Positions 24,301-34,427 of a stretch of DNA of 64,000 nucleotides are shown here, piece after piece. The number at the start of each line of letters is the position of its first letter. The first letter of the stretch is position 1. This DNA is from Symbiotaphrina buchneri. Its lineage: Eukaryota; Ascomycota; Symbiotaphrinales; Symbiotaphrinaceae. A program made the position numbers and the translations under genes. Below the pieces are notes generated by a model. That model was given only the letters and a program-made list of their open reading frames with translations, ran no database searches and was not told the DNA's origin. Where the stretch lies: positions 372,001 through 436,000 of the forward strand of contig BCIG01000010.1 in assembly GCA_001599915.1 (NCBI GenBank). The letters run 5' to 3'.

Positions 24301-24934
24301 CGCAGAGTGCATTGGCAACATGCATGAGGCAGTCACACCCTACACGAGCACCCTGATGAAGGTCTTGCTGCATCGTCTGTCAGATGAGGACCCAGAGACC
24401 AAGTCAAATGCAGCTTTTGCTGTTGGGCTTCTCTGTGAATATTCGACGAATGACAACGAGGTGCTGAAATCATACAATGCTATCCTTGGGAAGCTGGAGC
24501 CTCTTCTGAGCAACACAGAAGCGCGGCTGCAGGACAACTCTGCCGGCTGTGTTAGCAGGATGATTCTCAAGCACAAAGATCGCGTTCCTCTTGAAGAAGT
24601 TCTTCCGGCTCTCATCGGCTTGTTACCTCTCAAGACCGATTACGAGGAGAACACCCCGCTTTACACTATGATCGTCCAGCTCTGTAAGTTTCTGGCGTCA
24701 CGTCCACTTGTCAACAGCAGACTAACAAGATCCACAGATCAGAGCGAAGACCCCACCATACGTTCGTTGACACCACAACTAGTACCTGTCCTGGAGCAGG
24801 TGCTCGGCCCACCAGAAGATCAGCTCACTCCGGACGTGCGCACTCTAGTAGTACAGCTGGTGAAGTATCTGCACTCCCAGCAGCCAGCTCTGCTTGAATG
24901 GCATGCGATCCTCCAGGCGGCGGCTCGATCGTAG
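21327..24934 (+). CDS. Karyopherin beta of the Kap123/importin-4 type
   Basis: Predicted 1101-residue HEAT-repeat nuclear import receptor; family members carry ribosomal proteins and histones H3/H4 into the nucleus. Exons 21327..21372, 21431..23759, 23950..24683, 24738..24934. The start MDEQQFVQLLESVLAPDTER is joined across the first intron, followed by the N-terminal importin repeat (KAATATLRKNYYTSPASL). HEAT repeats fill nearly the whole chain (for example DYRRAGILALGACVEGAP, LEDPEVKVRQATLSAVAL, SHPDFKVKAAAAGALGSLA). An acidic loop at about 645-675 (DEDEDDVVDAGEGDDDDAWE) is the typical Ran/cargo-release element. The third exon resumes with RGCTTDINRNLAVVLK, matching family order. The second intron is 190 nt, about three times the local norm, but no in-frame alternative was seen. 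The gene is long and complete. Confidence 0.93.
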
Positions 24935-25689
24935 AAGTTCCGAGAGGTGCTTATTTGTCTTCAGAATTGTTCCTCGCATGAGATATGAGAGACGACCATA
25001 GGATGTGGCATGTCAAGCATGGTTTCGCGATTGATTTTGAGGGTTGCATAGCGGCATCTGCATGATTGGCTTCGTTGGGTAGATACACCCTTCTAGATAG
25101 CAGTGACTCGTGATAGAAATGTATCCACGGTCTTCCAATCAGAAGCAGGCTTTGACTCGTGAATGCGTAGGTGATAATGCCGGGATTCTTGTCAATCCGC
25201 ACGAATCTGGCAGAAGTAAATTTATTGACATGCAATGGTGAGGACTGCCAAGTATCAAACTTATCGTGGACGAATACATTGGTAGAGAGTAGAGTCCCCC
25301 GGATATGGTGCGTTTTGTTGACGATCGGCCCCTTGCACCCAGATCACAACTATCTCGATTTTCTCTGTCTACCAAATGCAAACTACATTTTATCTACTCA
25401 TTTTCTGGGTGTTCGAGCACACATTGAATCACTATCCTGCCGCGCCTTTGCTCGATCTTCAACCGCCGGTTTTGCGCCGTTTGGATCTCTCCATTACTAA
25501 CCGCGACTGCTGCTAAAGGATCCGACCATAATCAATATATTCCAGATATTCGCAATGCCATGCACACGTCTCATGTTATGGTTTTGAAAATGATATCAAA
25601 AATCGTCTTGCAATAGAGTATGATCGGATTTATCTAATCTACAATTACACACGAATCCTAACAGCAGGATTTGATGTTTCTCGCCGTCA
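24935..25689. other. Intergenic region after the importin gene, becoming AT-rich
   Basis: About 0.75 kb. No gene recognised. From about 25510 the sequence becomes more AT-rich than in the flanking genes, before the split gene that starts at 25690. Confidence 0.5.
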
Positions 25690-28065
25690 ATGGACCGTCA
25701 ATCCGGGGCCTCGAGAATCAGCAAGAGAGAAGAGCCATCCGCTCACATATCCAAAGGAGACATGCAGACCAAAGAAAAATCCAATTCTCATTCTGGCAAG
25801 AGCAGACATACAAATCTCGGAGCTGAATTCAAGCTTGAAACACAACTTGGGCGATTCAGACTAAATAATGCAACTAAAGGGGAAAGGGTATCCCGGAGCT
25901 CAAAACGACAGCAGAAAGTCTTGCCTCGGCCGGCATTGGTTACTCCTGAGGCCAGTCAAGAACGGGATCAGGCTATAGAGATTCCAAAGCAAGAGCAACA
26001 GCTTATACGAATTAATGGACCTTTATTCGATCGGTTTGGGCTGAGTCTACCTGTTACTGCATGCAAAGAGAGCAGAACTCTAGTTGACTACTGTTTGTGC
26101 TCTGCCCATTACTCTTCGACGTCTTTCCGGTCCAGTTGGTTATGTCTTTGCAAAATCAAGTCTACAAAAGGATGCAAAAATGTGAATTAGAGCTAATCCC
26201 GTAAAGTAGGATATAAGATGGATTGTAGTCTGTAATTCGACTACATGAATAAGGAATTACTAGTAATCGAAAGATTCTTCAAATATAAAATTACCGAATA
26301 TACTAAGAACTATTGATGTTAAGGAATTAATTGCTTATTCTTCTGTTTTCCTTTCAGCTATAGTTACAAAAGCTACAGTTAATAAAGAAGGAAAAATAAA
26401 TTTATTATTATTATTAATAGAAATAAAAGTTTAATAACCAAATATTAAGGAAAAGTTGCTATAGGTAAGGCAAGATATTTGCTTCTTTTATTTGATTTAG
26501 AAATTCTTTTAGTTTAAGTCAATTGAAAAATTCTTAACTTGACTTCAAGAACAATAAGCTATATAACTATAATGCATTAAGGATAATAATAGCGGTCAAG
26601 GAAATTTTATCTTTCTTATCTTTCAATAAAAATAAAAATAAGAATAAAGATAAAAATAATTTTACAGTATATATCATTACGACTAATAATACAAAAGCAA
26701 AGGAAACTTCGTTTATGAAATAAAACTATACAAAAGTAACTATCCGGGTATCTGGCCTTGAGTTTGCAGCCACTCTTCCTTTTCTGTTCAAGGAGGAAGC
26801 CCTTTCCCTTTGCTTAGAACTATCCCATGTCGGCCCTAGCTTGTTTGCCCTCATACTGGCTGTATACTCCTCAACTGACAAGTCTGTAGACATAGCAACC
26901 TTCTACGGCTCGTTCCTAGCTCATGCTCTTAGTGACACGGCGCTCTTTCATATGACGCTCAGTTATACAGCACTGCACCGCATCCTCTTCACAGAACAAG
27001 AGAATCTGCAAGATTACTATGGCCACCGAGCCGAAGCCATGAGGCTTGTTTCCCGCCGGCTGAGCAAGCCATATGAAGCAATCAAGGACGAGAGCATCAT
27101 TACTGTTGCTATGCTTGCTGCCACTGAGGTACGGTGCTATAATCTGCTTCCGTCTGATCAAATATGCCGCGCATTCAATATGGAGCCTGAGTACATTTGT
27201 TGCGTACTGATACAGCATTTTCAGGCAACAGCCCACTCGAAGGAGGACACAGCGCACGTAAATTCCCACATGAACGGCCTCAATGAAATGGTGAAATTGC
27301 GCGGCGGCCTCGAAGCCCTCTCAGGGAATGAAACAACAAAATCTGTGGTCATCTGGTGCCTTCCCCACCAGTTCCCGGATCTTATTCTCAATCATTTACT
27401 AATGCTCCACATCCAGGGCACATTTCTGCCACATGATATTCGATAGCACTAATCCCTCCTTCTGGATGCACTTCTCTCTGTCCCACAATAGCCTCAAAGC
27501 CCGACTCATTGGCCGCGACTTCGTCCCCTTTGCTTGCGGCGGCGGTGAGCGGCTTGCTCCTTCAAACAACCTCCGGCATATATTCGGAGACTTGCGTCTG
27601 CTTGCATCAGAAAAGGAGCCCCTGGCCGTACAAAACGAAGTCCAATGGGTGATGCACTTCCCTACGGCCAAATACGACGCCGATCCTCTGCATCTTGCAG
27701 CACGGGACGGCGCTCTGTCGTTCAGTCTCTTTGCGCTGAGGGAGATTCCCCCTGAATCACCCGCATTTGCGTTTGTGTCTGGACGGCTCACAGGAAATCT
27801 CCAGACTGCTTTGAAGGAATATGAGCAACAGATTTTGCGAGAGTTCCCTGAGCTGCTCCTATGGCTTTTCTGGGTCGGATATACCACGGCCGGTAGCGAG
27901 GCGGAAAAGAAATGGTTTGTGGAGCGGCTGGCCAAAGCTGTACTGGGATTCCGTCTAGCGAAGGCTGCCTTGGAGGAGAGGTTAAGGAGGGTAGCCTGGG
28001 TTGAGGATATTTGTCGGCCTAGGTTTATTGCATTCTGGGAATTGCTGACCGAGCTTCTACGCTGA
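25690..28065 (+). pseudogene. Fungal transcription-factor-like gene split by an AT-rich block
   Basis: Two coding-like parts with the same orientation are separated by about 0.5 kb of AT-rich DNA. The 5' part (25690..26190, 166 codons from ATG) is basic and polar, then carries QQLIRINGPLFDRFGLSLP and SRTLVDYC, like the region before the helical domain of fungal-specific transcription-factor-like proteins. The 3' part is open from 26724 with no ATG at its head and continues FLAHALSDTALFHMTLSYTA, YYGHRAEAMRLVSRRL, ESIITVAMLAATE. In-frame splicing then seems to run 27128 to 27225 and 27355 to 27417, giving HMNGLNEMVKLRGGLEAL, VVIWAHFCHMIFDSTNP and a C-terminal part to 28065. The MVKLRGGL motif and the order of helices are typical of that family. 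No Zn2Cys6 cluster is seen. Either the gene is broken by the insert, or the block is a very large AT-rich intron. I favour a disrupted gene. Confidence 0.55.
26191..26723. repeat. Strongly AT-rich block inside the transcription-factor-like gene
   Basis: About 530 nt dominated by A and T (taatat, aaaataaaaa and tattatta runs), in sharp contrast with the surrounding coding DNA of roughly balanced composition. The edges are abrupt at the 3' side, where the coding-like frame resumes near 26724. No terminal repeat, coding frame or family could be recognised. The composition is what repeat-induced point mutation leaves on old inserted repeats in Pezizomycotina, but an AT-rich intron or unrelated spacer cannot be excluded. 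Confidence 0.55.
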
Positions 28066-28211
28066 GGGTACTGTGCTGTTTGAGGAGCTTGCCAATCGAT
28101 GACTACAATTCCCCTGCTGCGTACGATGATATACGAAATATATGACTGGTGAAGCGGAGGTTTGCTGACCACATAGTGCTCTATTAGGAGCTTTTCCTAT
28201 AGCTTATAGAT

Positions 28212-28949
28212 CTAACCAGTACCACCATTTACCTCCACGACGCTTCCATTCATATACCGACTTTCTGGGCTAAATAGGAAAGCCACGACATCGGCGATCT
28301 CTTCTGGCGTACCCATTCTCTTCAGAGCAACGGCATTCGTCATTCTCTTTATCGACTCTTCGCCGGCCACTACACCGGCATTGGTCGGTGTGTGGATGTA
28401 TCCTGGTGCCACAATATTCGTCCTGATGCCCCTTGGTCCCAACTCCAACGCCATACACTTCGAAAAGCCTATTATGCCATATTTGGTCGCGCAGTAAATT
28501 GCATGCTTGGCCGTGGGGTGCAGTCCGGAAATTGAGCTGACATTGACGAAGCTCCCACCCTCCTTCATATGCGGAATAGCGGCCCGAGTAACATCGAAGG
28601 TCCCCTTGAGATTCGTATTTACCAGCTTGTCCCAATACGCATCGGTAGCTGCTTCTGTGTCATACGCCGTAGGGTTCACGCCGGCGCAATTGAAGACGTG
28701 GTCCAACCGGCCATACTTGGCCACAATATCCGCGACGAACTTGTTGCTGGGTTCCGTCAATCCCACATCGAATGTGGACTCGAAGTGGTTTCCGCCGCAG
28801 ATCTTGTTGGTCTCGGCCAGAGAAGTGGGGTTTATGTCGGAGAGAGCGAGAGTCGCGCCCAGCTCGGCAAGCTTCTTTGCTGTGGCCCGTCCGATGCCAC
28901 TGGCGGCACCGGTGATGAGGATAACCTGATCGTCGAATCTGTACGACAT
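28212..28949 (-). CDS. Short-chain dehydrogenase/reductase (classical SDR)
   Basis: Single-exon, 245-residue NAD(P)-dependent oxidoreductase; substrate unknown. Rossmann glycine motif TGAASGIGRA (about 14-23), an acidic residue ending beta-strand 2 (TLALSDINP), which favours NAD(H) over NADP(H), NCAG motif in HVFNCAGVNP, catalytic Ser in FVNVSSISGLHP, and Tyr/Lys in YCATKYG (about 148-154). The end MNGSVVEVNGGTG is the usual C-terminus of this family. The chosen start, MSYRFDDQVILITG, puts the glycine motif at the normal distance; the frame is open upstream to 29042 but the extra residues have no family support. It ends 146 nt from the split transcription-factor-like gene, in convergent orientation, and shares a 522-nt divergent promoter with the DUF2470 gene. 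Confidence 0.92.
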   Translation of the reverse strand: MSYRFDDQVILITGAASGIGRATAKKLAELGATLALSDINPTSLAETNKICGGNHFESTFDVGLTEPSNKFVADIVAKYGRLDHVFNCAGVNPTAYDTEAATDAYWDKLVNTNLKGTFDVTRAAIPHMKEGGSFVNVSSISGLHPTAKHAIYCATKYGIIGFSKCMALELGPRGIRTNIVAPGYIHTPTNAGVVAGEESIKRMTNAVALKRMGTPEEIADVVAFLFSPESRYMNGSVVEVNGGTG

Positions 28950-29471
28950 CTTGACTCTCAATTGACTGGTGGAGGGAAGAGAGCGGGCAAAGGGGGTGTT
29001 TTGGCTTGCCCGCTCCCACTCTGCTTCCACTCCTGGAGGCACTCCAGGCCGGTGGGGCGGAGGCCTTTATCGGCCGCTGCTTATCCTTATCAGCAGTAGT
29101 ACCGGTTGGCGGTGAGTACTGGCAGAATTGCTGTCGTTCTTCGTATCAAACGACGTACCTTAGCGTAGATGCCAAATCGGGTAGCCTTGGCCTGGCCTTC
29201 GAGCCTTCCTCCGATTGTGGCTGTTAGTGGTGTTGTTTACTGCGAAGCTTCGATCAATCCTCGAACAACCTTCTCCTTCTCCAAAATCGATACCAACGTC
29301 CTGCGGAGCCTCGTCTGTCGCTATCCTATACGTCTCTGTCTCTCGTTGCCGCCAGCCATTGGACTATCTAATTCCACTTTGCTCGAAAGCCTGTAACAAT
29401 CATTATTGAGACGGCTACGTTCCTCACCGGACTTTGTGTGACACCGAACAGACCTGATCGGATACTGGGGC
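28950..29471. other. Divergent promoter region, SDR and DUF2470 genes
   Basis: About 0.52 kb between two genes reading away from each other. Short frames overlap here on both strands without any recognisable content. No distinct regulatory element was identified. Confidence 0.45.
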
Positions 29472-30161
29472 ATGTCATACGACGGCGCCATGGCTTCTTC
29501 CAACGCTGATCGCGAAGCTGCTGCAAAGGCTCGAATCATCTCTCACATGAATGCCGACCACCAAGACTCCTTGATGAAATACCTCCAATATTACAGCGGT
29601 TTCTCTTCCCTAGCCGCTCGAAATGCGATGCTAGTCGACATAACGCTCTCTGCTATGGAGATCAGCTCCTTTGGGCGCAGTGCAACAATCCCGATTGAAC
29701 CACCTATGAAGTCTTGGACGGAAGCTCGAGAACGGTTGGTCACCATGGACAAGGAAGCTACGGCGGGTCTAGGTGTTTCAGACGTCACTATCAAGGAATA
29801 CATGCGTCCAAAGGGCTTCCACCGTGCCGTCTTCATCGCATCAGCTCTCACTTTCCTGCTCTTCTGCCGCCGGGCAAACCTACAACCTGGGTCTTTGCCA
29901 TACTATATCCTCCTGAAACGGCTTCCAGCGGCCTTCTTGCGCTTCTGCGTCACCATACAACCGGGGATCAAGTGGTTCATGATCATCGCTCATCTGGGCG
30001 AGGCTTTCTGGCTGACGTGGAACAGGTTGTGGAAGTATAATGTCAGGGTGGGGAGTAAAGTCTGGTGGCTTTGGGTCATGAGCTGCGTGGTCGAGGGCTT
30101 CTGCAGCTTCGAGAGGATCGATGCATTAGCCAAGAAGAAGAGAGAACAGAAGCAGCATTGA
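29472..30161 (+). CDS. DUF2470-domain integral membrane protein
   Basis: Single-exon, 229-residue protein. Residues about 12-105 match the DUF2470 domain, related to the C-terminal part of heme/FMN-binding HugZ-like proteins: RIISHMNADHQDSLMKYLQY, then MLVDITLSAMEISSFG and a MKSWTEARERLVTMDKEA helix. The C-terminal half has hydrophobic helices suited to membrane insertion (AVFIASALTFLLFC, IKWFMIIAHLGEAFWLTW, WWLWVMSCVVEGF) and ends in a lysine-rich KKKREQKQH, which could act as an ER-retrieval-like tail. This domain plus membrane architecture is common in filamentous fungi, and its function is not known. Start at the first ATG; a second in-frame ATG six codons later (MASSNADRE) is an alternative. 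Confidence 0.85.
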   Translation: MSYDGAMASSNADREAAAKARIISHMNADHQDSLMKYLQYYSGFSSLAARNAMLVDITLSAMEISSFGRSATIPIEPPMKSWTEARERLVTMDKEATAGLGVSDVTIKEYMRPKGFHRAVFIASALTFLLFCRRANLQPGSLPYYILLKRLPAAFLRFCVTIQPGIKWFMIIAHLGEAFWLTWNRLWKYNVRVGSKVWWLWVMSCVVEGFCSFERIDALAKKKREQKQH

Positions 30162-31031
30162 GCAGGAGCTTAGGAATGGGCCGCGGCGCGCCATGGGAAG
30201 GGTTGCGACGGAGGCAGAGACTCTAGGGTGCAACCGGAGACCGGCTTGTGGCGTTTTCGCATTAGGCAGGAGCGTGCACTTGTCATAAATCCTCATTAGC
30301 GGAACACTTTTCTGAACCTGAAGAGCTTTCATCATGTAGGTGTCAATAATGTTGCGAATTCGCCGTCTATCTAACTGGAGGAACGCTGAGCGTGCCTTCC
30401 TCTTTTTTGCTGAAAATGTTTCGGCTTTTCGGTTCAATGTAAATCCGCTCCGGCCATGCTCCACCGCCTGGTCCGTGCTTCGTACAGCACAAAGCTAATG
30501 CTTATGTAACGCTGGGGCTTAGGGCTTGCCCTTCGCTCGCTTCAAGCCCACCACTTGTCGCAAATTCCAGCGAGTCTAAGATTGAACCGATCAACGACGA
30601 CAACATCTCCGCCGACCCACGATTAATTGCTCGGTGATACGGACAGGACGTCAAGGTGGGTGATTTATTCCTTCAAGTTTATCTTTTCGACTTTGGAATT
30701 TGGGAATGGTGCTCTGCGAGTTGGGGAAGATGTGGCTTTGCGACGTTGAAGGATGAAGTCGACATGGAACATTGGAAACATGGACTACAATGGTCGAACT
30801 CGGATGGATCCTGAAATCCCGTGATGGCCTATTCTACGATGTGGTCATACTGCTGGCCTGATGACCTTTTGTTTGGACAAGGAATGAGGTGGACAATGTC
30901 GACGTACTCGCAGAGCCCGCATATTCAACGTTTTCAAGCGACCGCCGCTCGAATTGATCTTTGCTTCATACTCTGGATTGCCGAGGGTAGATTTGCTGAC
31001 TTTGGCTGTTGTCTAGTCTTTCACCGCAATC
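30162..31031. other. Promoter and leader of the eS8 gene
   Basis: About 0.87 kb with the 3' flank of the DUF2470 gene and the upstream region of the ribosomal protein gene. A candidate 5' UTR intron is listed separately. No other gene seen. Confidence 0.5.
30656..31016 (+). other. Candidate 5' UTR intron of the eS8 gene
   Basis: A consensus-like donor (CAAG then GTGGGT at 30656) and acceptor (TTGTCTAG ending at 31016) bracket 361 nt just before the start codon at 31032. Leader introns of this size are common in fungal ribosomal-protein genes. It is inferred from splice-site sequence alone. Confidence 0.4.
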
Positions 31032-31821
31032 ATGGGTATCAGCAGAGAGTAAGTCTTCTCGTCATAAACCACTAGTTCCCCGTTGACAATGTCCCAGTTC
31101 GAGACACAAGAGGGCCGCTACCGGTGCCAAGGTACATCCTACCATAACCCGCAATGCGTAACCTGCATTGCGAGGCTCATCTCTTGAGCTCAATTTCTGA
31201 CATGGTCGCAGCGCGCCTTCTACCGCAAGAAGCGTTCCTTCGAGAAGGGTCGTCAACCAGCCAACACCCGTGAGTACTATCCCTATCCGCGAATTCAGGA
31301 CACATGCTGAACATGTTATAGGTATCGGCACCAAGCGTATCCATCTCGTCCGGACCCGTGGAGGCAACCGCAAATTCCGTGCCCTCCGTCTCGACTCCGG
31401 CAACTTCTCATGGGGTTCTGAGGGTATCGCCAAGAAGACCCGTATCATCGTCGTGTCCTACCATCCTTCCAACAACGAACTCGTCCGTACCAACACCCTC
31501 ACCAAGGCTGCCGTCGTCCAAGTGGATGCCGCTCCTTTCAGACAATGGTACGAAGCACACTACGGTCAGAACTTGGGCAGGAGGCGCCAGCAGAAGGCTG
31601 GTGAGACCACAGAGGCCGAGAAGAAGAGCAAGAGCGTCGAGAAGAAGCACGCTACCCGTTTCTCCGCCAGCGGAAAGGTTGACCCTGCTTTGGAGAGACA
31701 ATTCGAGGCTGGTCGTCTGTACGCTGTGATCTCCTCGCGGCCTGGCCAGAGCGGACGTTGCGACGGTTACATTCTGGAGGGTGAGGAGTTGGCTTTCTAC
31801 CAGCGTGCCATCCGGAAGTAG
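31032..31821 (+). CDS. RPS8: 40S ribosomal protein eS8
   Basis: 202-residue structural protein of the small ribosomal subunit. Four coding exons: 31032..31048, 31098..31131, 31212..31269, 31322..31821 (17+34+58+500 = 609). Spliced N-terminus reads MGISRDSRHKRAATGAKRAF then YRKKRSFEKGRQPANTRIGT, the universally conserved eS8 start. Further blocks are VRTRGGNRKFRALRLDSGNF, SWGSEGIAKKTRI, TKAAVVQVDAAPFRQWYEAH and the end SSRPGQSGRCDGYILEG. Three introns crowd the first 240 nt, the pattern usual for highly expressed fungal ribosomal-protein genes. Identification is certain. Confidence 0.98.
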
Positions 31822-32370
31822 AGTGGATGATTTGGCATGGGCGCTGTGTGGGGTTCGTATGGGTGACAGGATGTTCTGGCTTGCTAGGTCTGTCACAAAA
31901 ACGGCCTGGGGTTTCTAGCTAGGTTCTCGGGATGCATCTTCCGTACTCAATACAAAAAGAAATTCATGTCCATTAACCTTTGTTCCATTGGAAACATGAC
32001 TTGTGCGTGGCTGCTTGCGCCAAGCTCATTCGTGCATACCACTCGCGTAGACAGGAGCCAAATTTCAACCCCAGCTCTCTACTCTACCTCTCACATCCCC
32101 ACCATCGAACAGCTCACGCCCATTGTTGGGTCATATCATACATTGATGAGTGCACAATAAACCAAAATAATCTGGATACTGTCGAACGGGTTAATTAATA
32201 CTCGGCCAATCGTCTTCTGGCGACATCGCCGACATAAGCGCCGAGCCATTCCTATTGTTACCATGCAATATTCCTGTAACCCGGCTGACCTCTGACTTGA
32301 TCTTTGTAAAACTGCGTGATCCAAGTCAAACTACCTCATCTTTCTCCATATCCCCGACTCAGTAAATAAG
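31822..32370. other. Intergenic region, eS8 to metallophosphoesterase
   Basis: About 0.55 kb with the eS8 3' flank and the promoter of the next gene. No feature recognised. Confidence 0.5.
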
Positions 32371-33506
32371 ATGGCTGGCGGGACAGTCAAGACTCGCATT
32401 GCCATCATCTCTGATACGCATAATAAGCCGCCCCATGAGAAATCACGTACCAGTCGTGCTTACCGGGAACCTTTTCCGTCCGCGGATGTCCTCATCCATT
32501 GCGGAGATATAACCATGAATGGCAAGAGTGAGGACTATGAGGAGGTCCTGTACTTCTTGAAGAATGCCGACGCGGAATTGAAGTTGGTTATTGCTGGTAA
32601 CCATGACACCACACTGGATCGCGATTACTGCGCGGCCGGTGGGAGACATAGAGCGAAAGGCGAGGATCTGGACGCGATTAGGGAGATGTGGTTGGGAAAA
32701 GAGGCGCAAAGAGCTGGCGCCAGGTATTTGGAAGAAGATCTGCACAGCTTCAAGCTGAAGAATGGAGCAAGCTTTACAGTAAGTCGAGAAGTGAACTCCT
32801 CTTCCTCCGTTGTAGGCGCAATCAGATTGCACCTATTTCGTTTCCTGCCGACCACAGTCTCCAATCACGCTCTATGTCCAGCGCATTTAGCAATGTCATT
32901 CAGTCACTCTATTTTCATGAATAGACGGAAATATTGGCTTCATACTGACCTGAGCAGGTGTATGCATCGCCATATACGCCCGAGTTCAAGAATTGGGCCT
33001 TTGCATATGAGCGGGACGAAGACCGCTTCAATGACCCATCCGCACCGGGAGCAACGCCAATCGCAGTCAATCCCGTACCGTCCTTTCCTGGCGTCGATGT
33101 AATGGTCACGCATGGTCCGCCCTTGGGCCATATGGACGCCAATATCACTGGTGACCCATGCGGTTGCCCCCATCTCTTATACGCTCTTCAGAGGTCGCGG
33201 CCCAGACTCCATTGCTTTGGGCATATCCATGAGGGGTGGGGTGCCCAGCGGGTGACCTGGGGACCTAGCAATAACGGCGTGGGGCCGGTGGGGATGGCGG
33301 CTCAGAAGGTTGAGCCTCTCAAGAATGACCTGGAGAAAGTGAAGCAGGATCGGGGCGTCTATCTCGATGTCAGCGAGAGATCGGAAAGCCGGTTGAAGCG
33401 CGGTGAGGAGACGTTACTGGTCAATGCTAGCATCATGACGCAGGATTATGAACCCAGGAATGCGCCCTGGGTTGTCGATTTGGATCTGCCCCTGGCGGAG
33501 CATTGA
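32371..33506 (+). CDS. Calcineurin-like metallophosphoesterase (MPPED-like)
   Basis: Predicted 318-residue phosphoesterase with exons 32371..32778 and 32958..33506 (intron 179 nt, phase 0). All metal-binding motifs are present in order: IAIISDTHN (DxH, about residue 15), VLIHCGDITMNG (GD), KLVIAGNHDTTLD (GNHD), VMVTHGPPLGHMD (H) and LHCFGHIHEGWG (GHxH). The layout matches the MPPED1/2-like group found widely in fungi, whose physiological substrate is mostly unknown. No signal peptide or membrane helix, so a cytosolic enzyme is inferred. Family is certain, substrate unknown. Confidence 0.93.
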
Positions 33507-34427
33507 CGACATGTACTTGACTCAGCATATCACTCCGGTTGAGCCGTCATATGTGCCAAATTAGCAACGAAGAACAGCAGATTGGCAGGAGACCGGAGAA
33601 AACGATATGTCTAACAGCTGGAGAAACAAAGTAGGGAATCAGCTCAGTACAGGGCTCGGGAAACTGTCAGTCTCAACATGCGTCATTGGCATCATTTAAC
33701 GAGGACACGTCGGTCCTGAACGTCTTAGAAGCAAGCTCTCTGACAGTCAATGATGCTGGAAGTGCCAGCAAATTCTAGAGAACTGCAAGAGGCAAGCAAA
33801 GCTATCGTTGGTGTTGCAATACCTCAAGGTGGCAACCTTGCGGGACGGTCAGTAACAGCCGCATTCGGTGCCCCTTGAAGACCCCATATATGGCAAGCCG
33901 GCGGATGATGAGGGTGACCTGGGCGAGGCGTCCCTGTTGTAAAAGGGGCAATGTGCATCATGAAGCAGTGGAAAAAATGACCTTATCCTGCTGACAAAGT
34001 TATCCAGGATTGTTGATAGGAGATGGAAGCAGATCTTCGGATCTGGACGTCGAGATGATGCTGCAATGCGTTGACTGGAAAGCGGGACTTAAGACGTCAA
34101 ATGAGCGGAGAGAGGAATATCAGCGGATTTATCCTCCATGGCTTTTAGCGGTGATATTGCCCTGGTCACTGTGAGCTCCCGGTTTCGAGATCTTGGCAGG
34201 CATAGGTCGACGAACAACAGTGAATGGGAGAGGTGGCCCGGGTCGTGTTGTCGTTGATTCCAGTGGCTTAGTTTGACGTTCACCCCTCCCACCTATTTCT
34301 CGGCCCTTGATCGAGATTATGTGACCTACCTGGTTTCTCTCTCGCTCTCTTTCCGTCTTGCCTACCTTTCGTCCTGCCTTACCTCTTCCATCCAAATCTC
34401 TTCCACTCGAGCCGCTACAGAGTAGTC
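33507..34427. other. Intergenic region before the Pro/Arg-rich gene
   Basis: About 0.92 kb. No coding or RNA gene recognised. The last 130 nt (tctctctcgctctctttcc and following) are pyrimidine-rich, as expected of a fungal core promoter for the gene starting at 34428. Confidence 0.5.

Noticed and set aside
27399-28172. 257-codon minus-strand frame
   Set aside because: Antisense to the last exon of the transcription-factor-like gene, whose plus frame carries the recognisable motifs.
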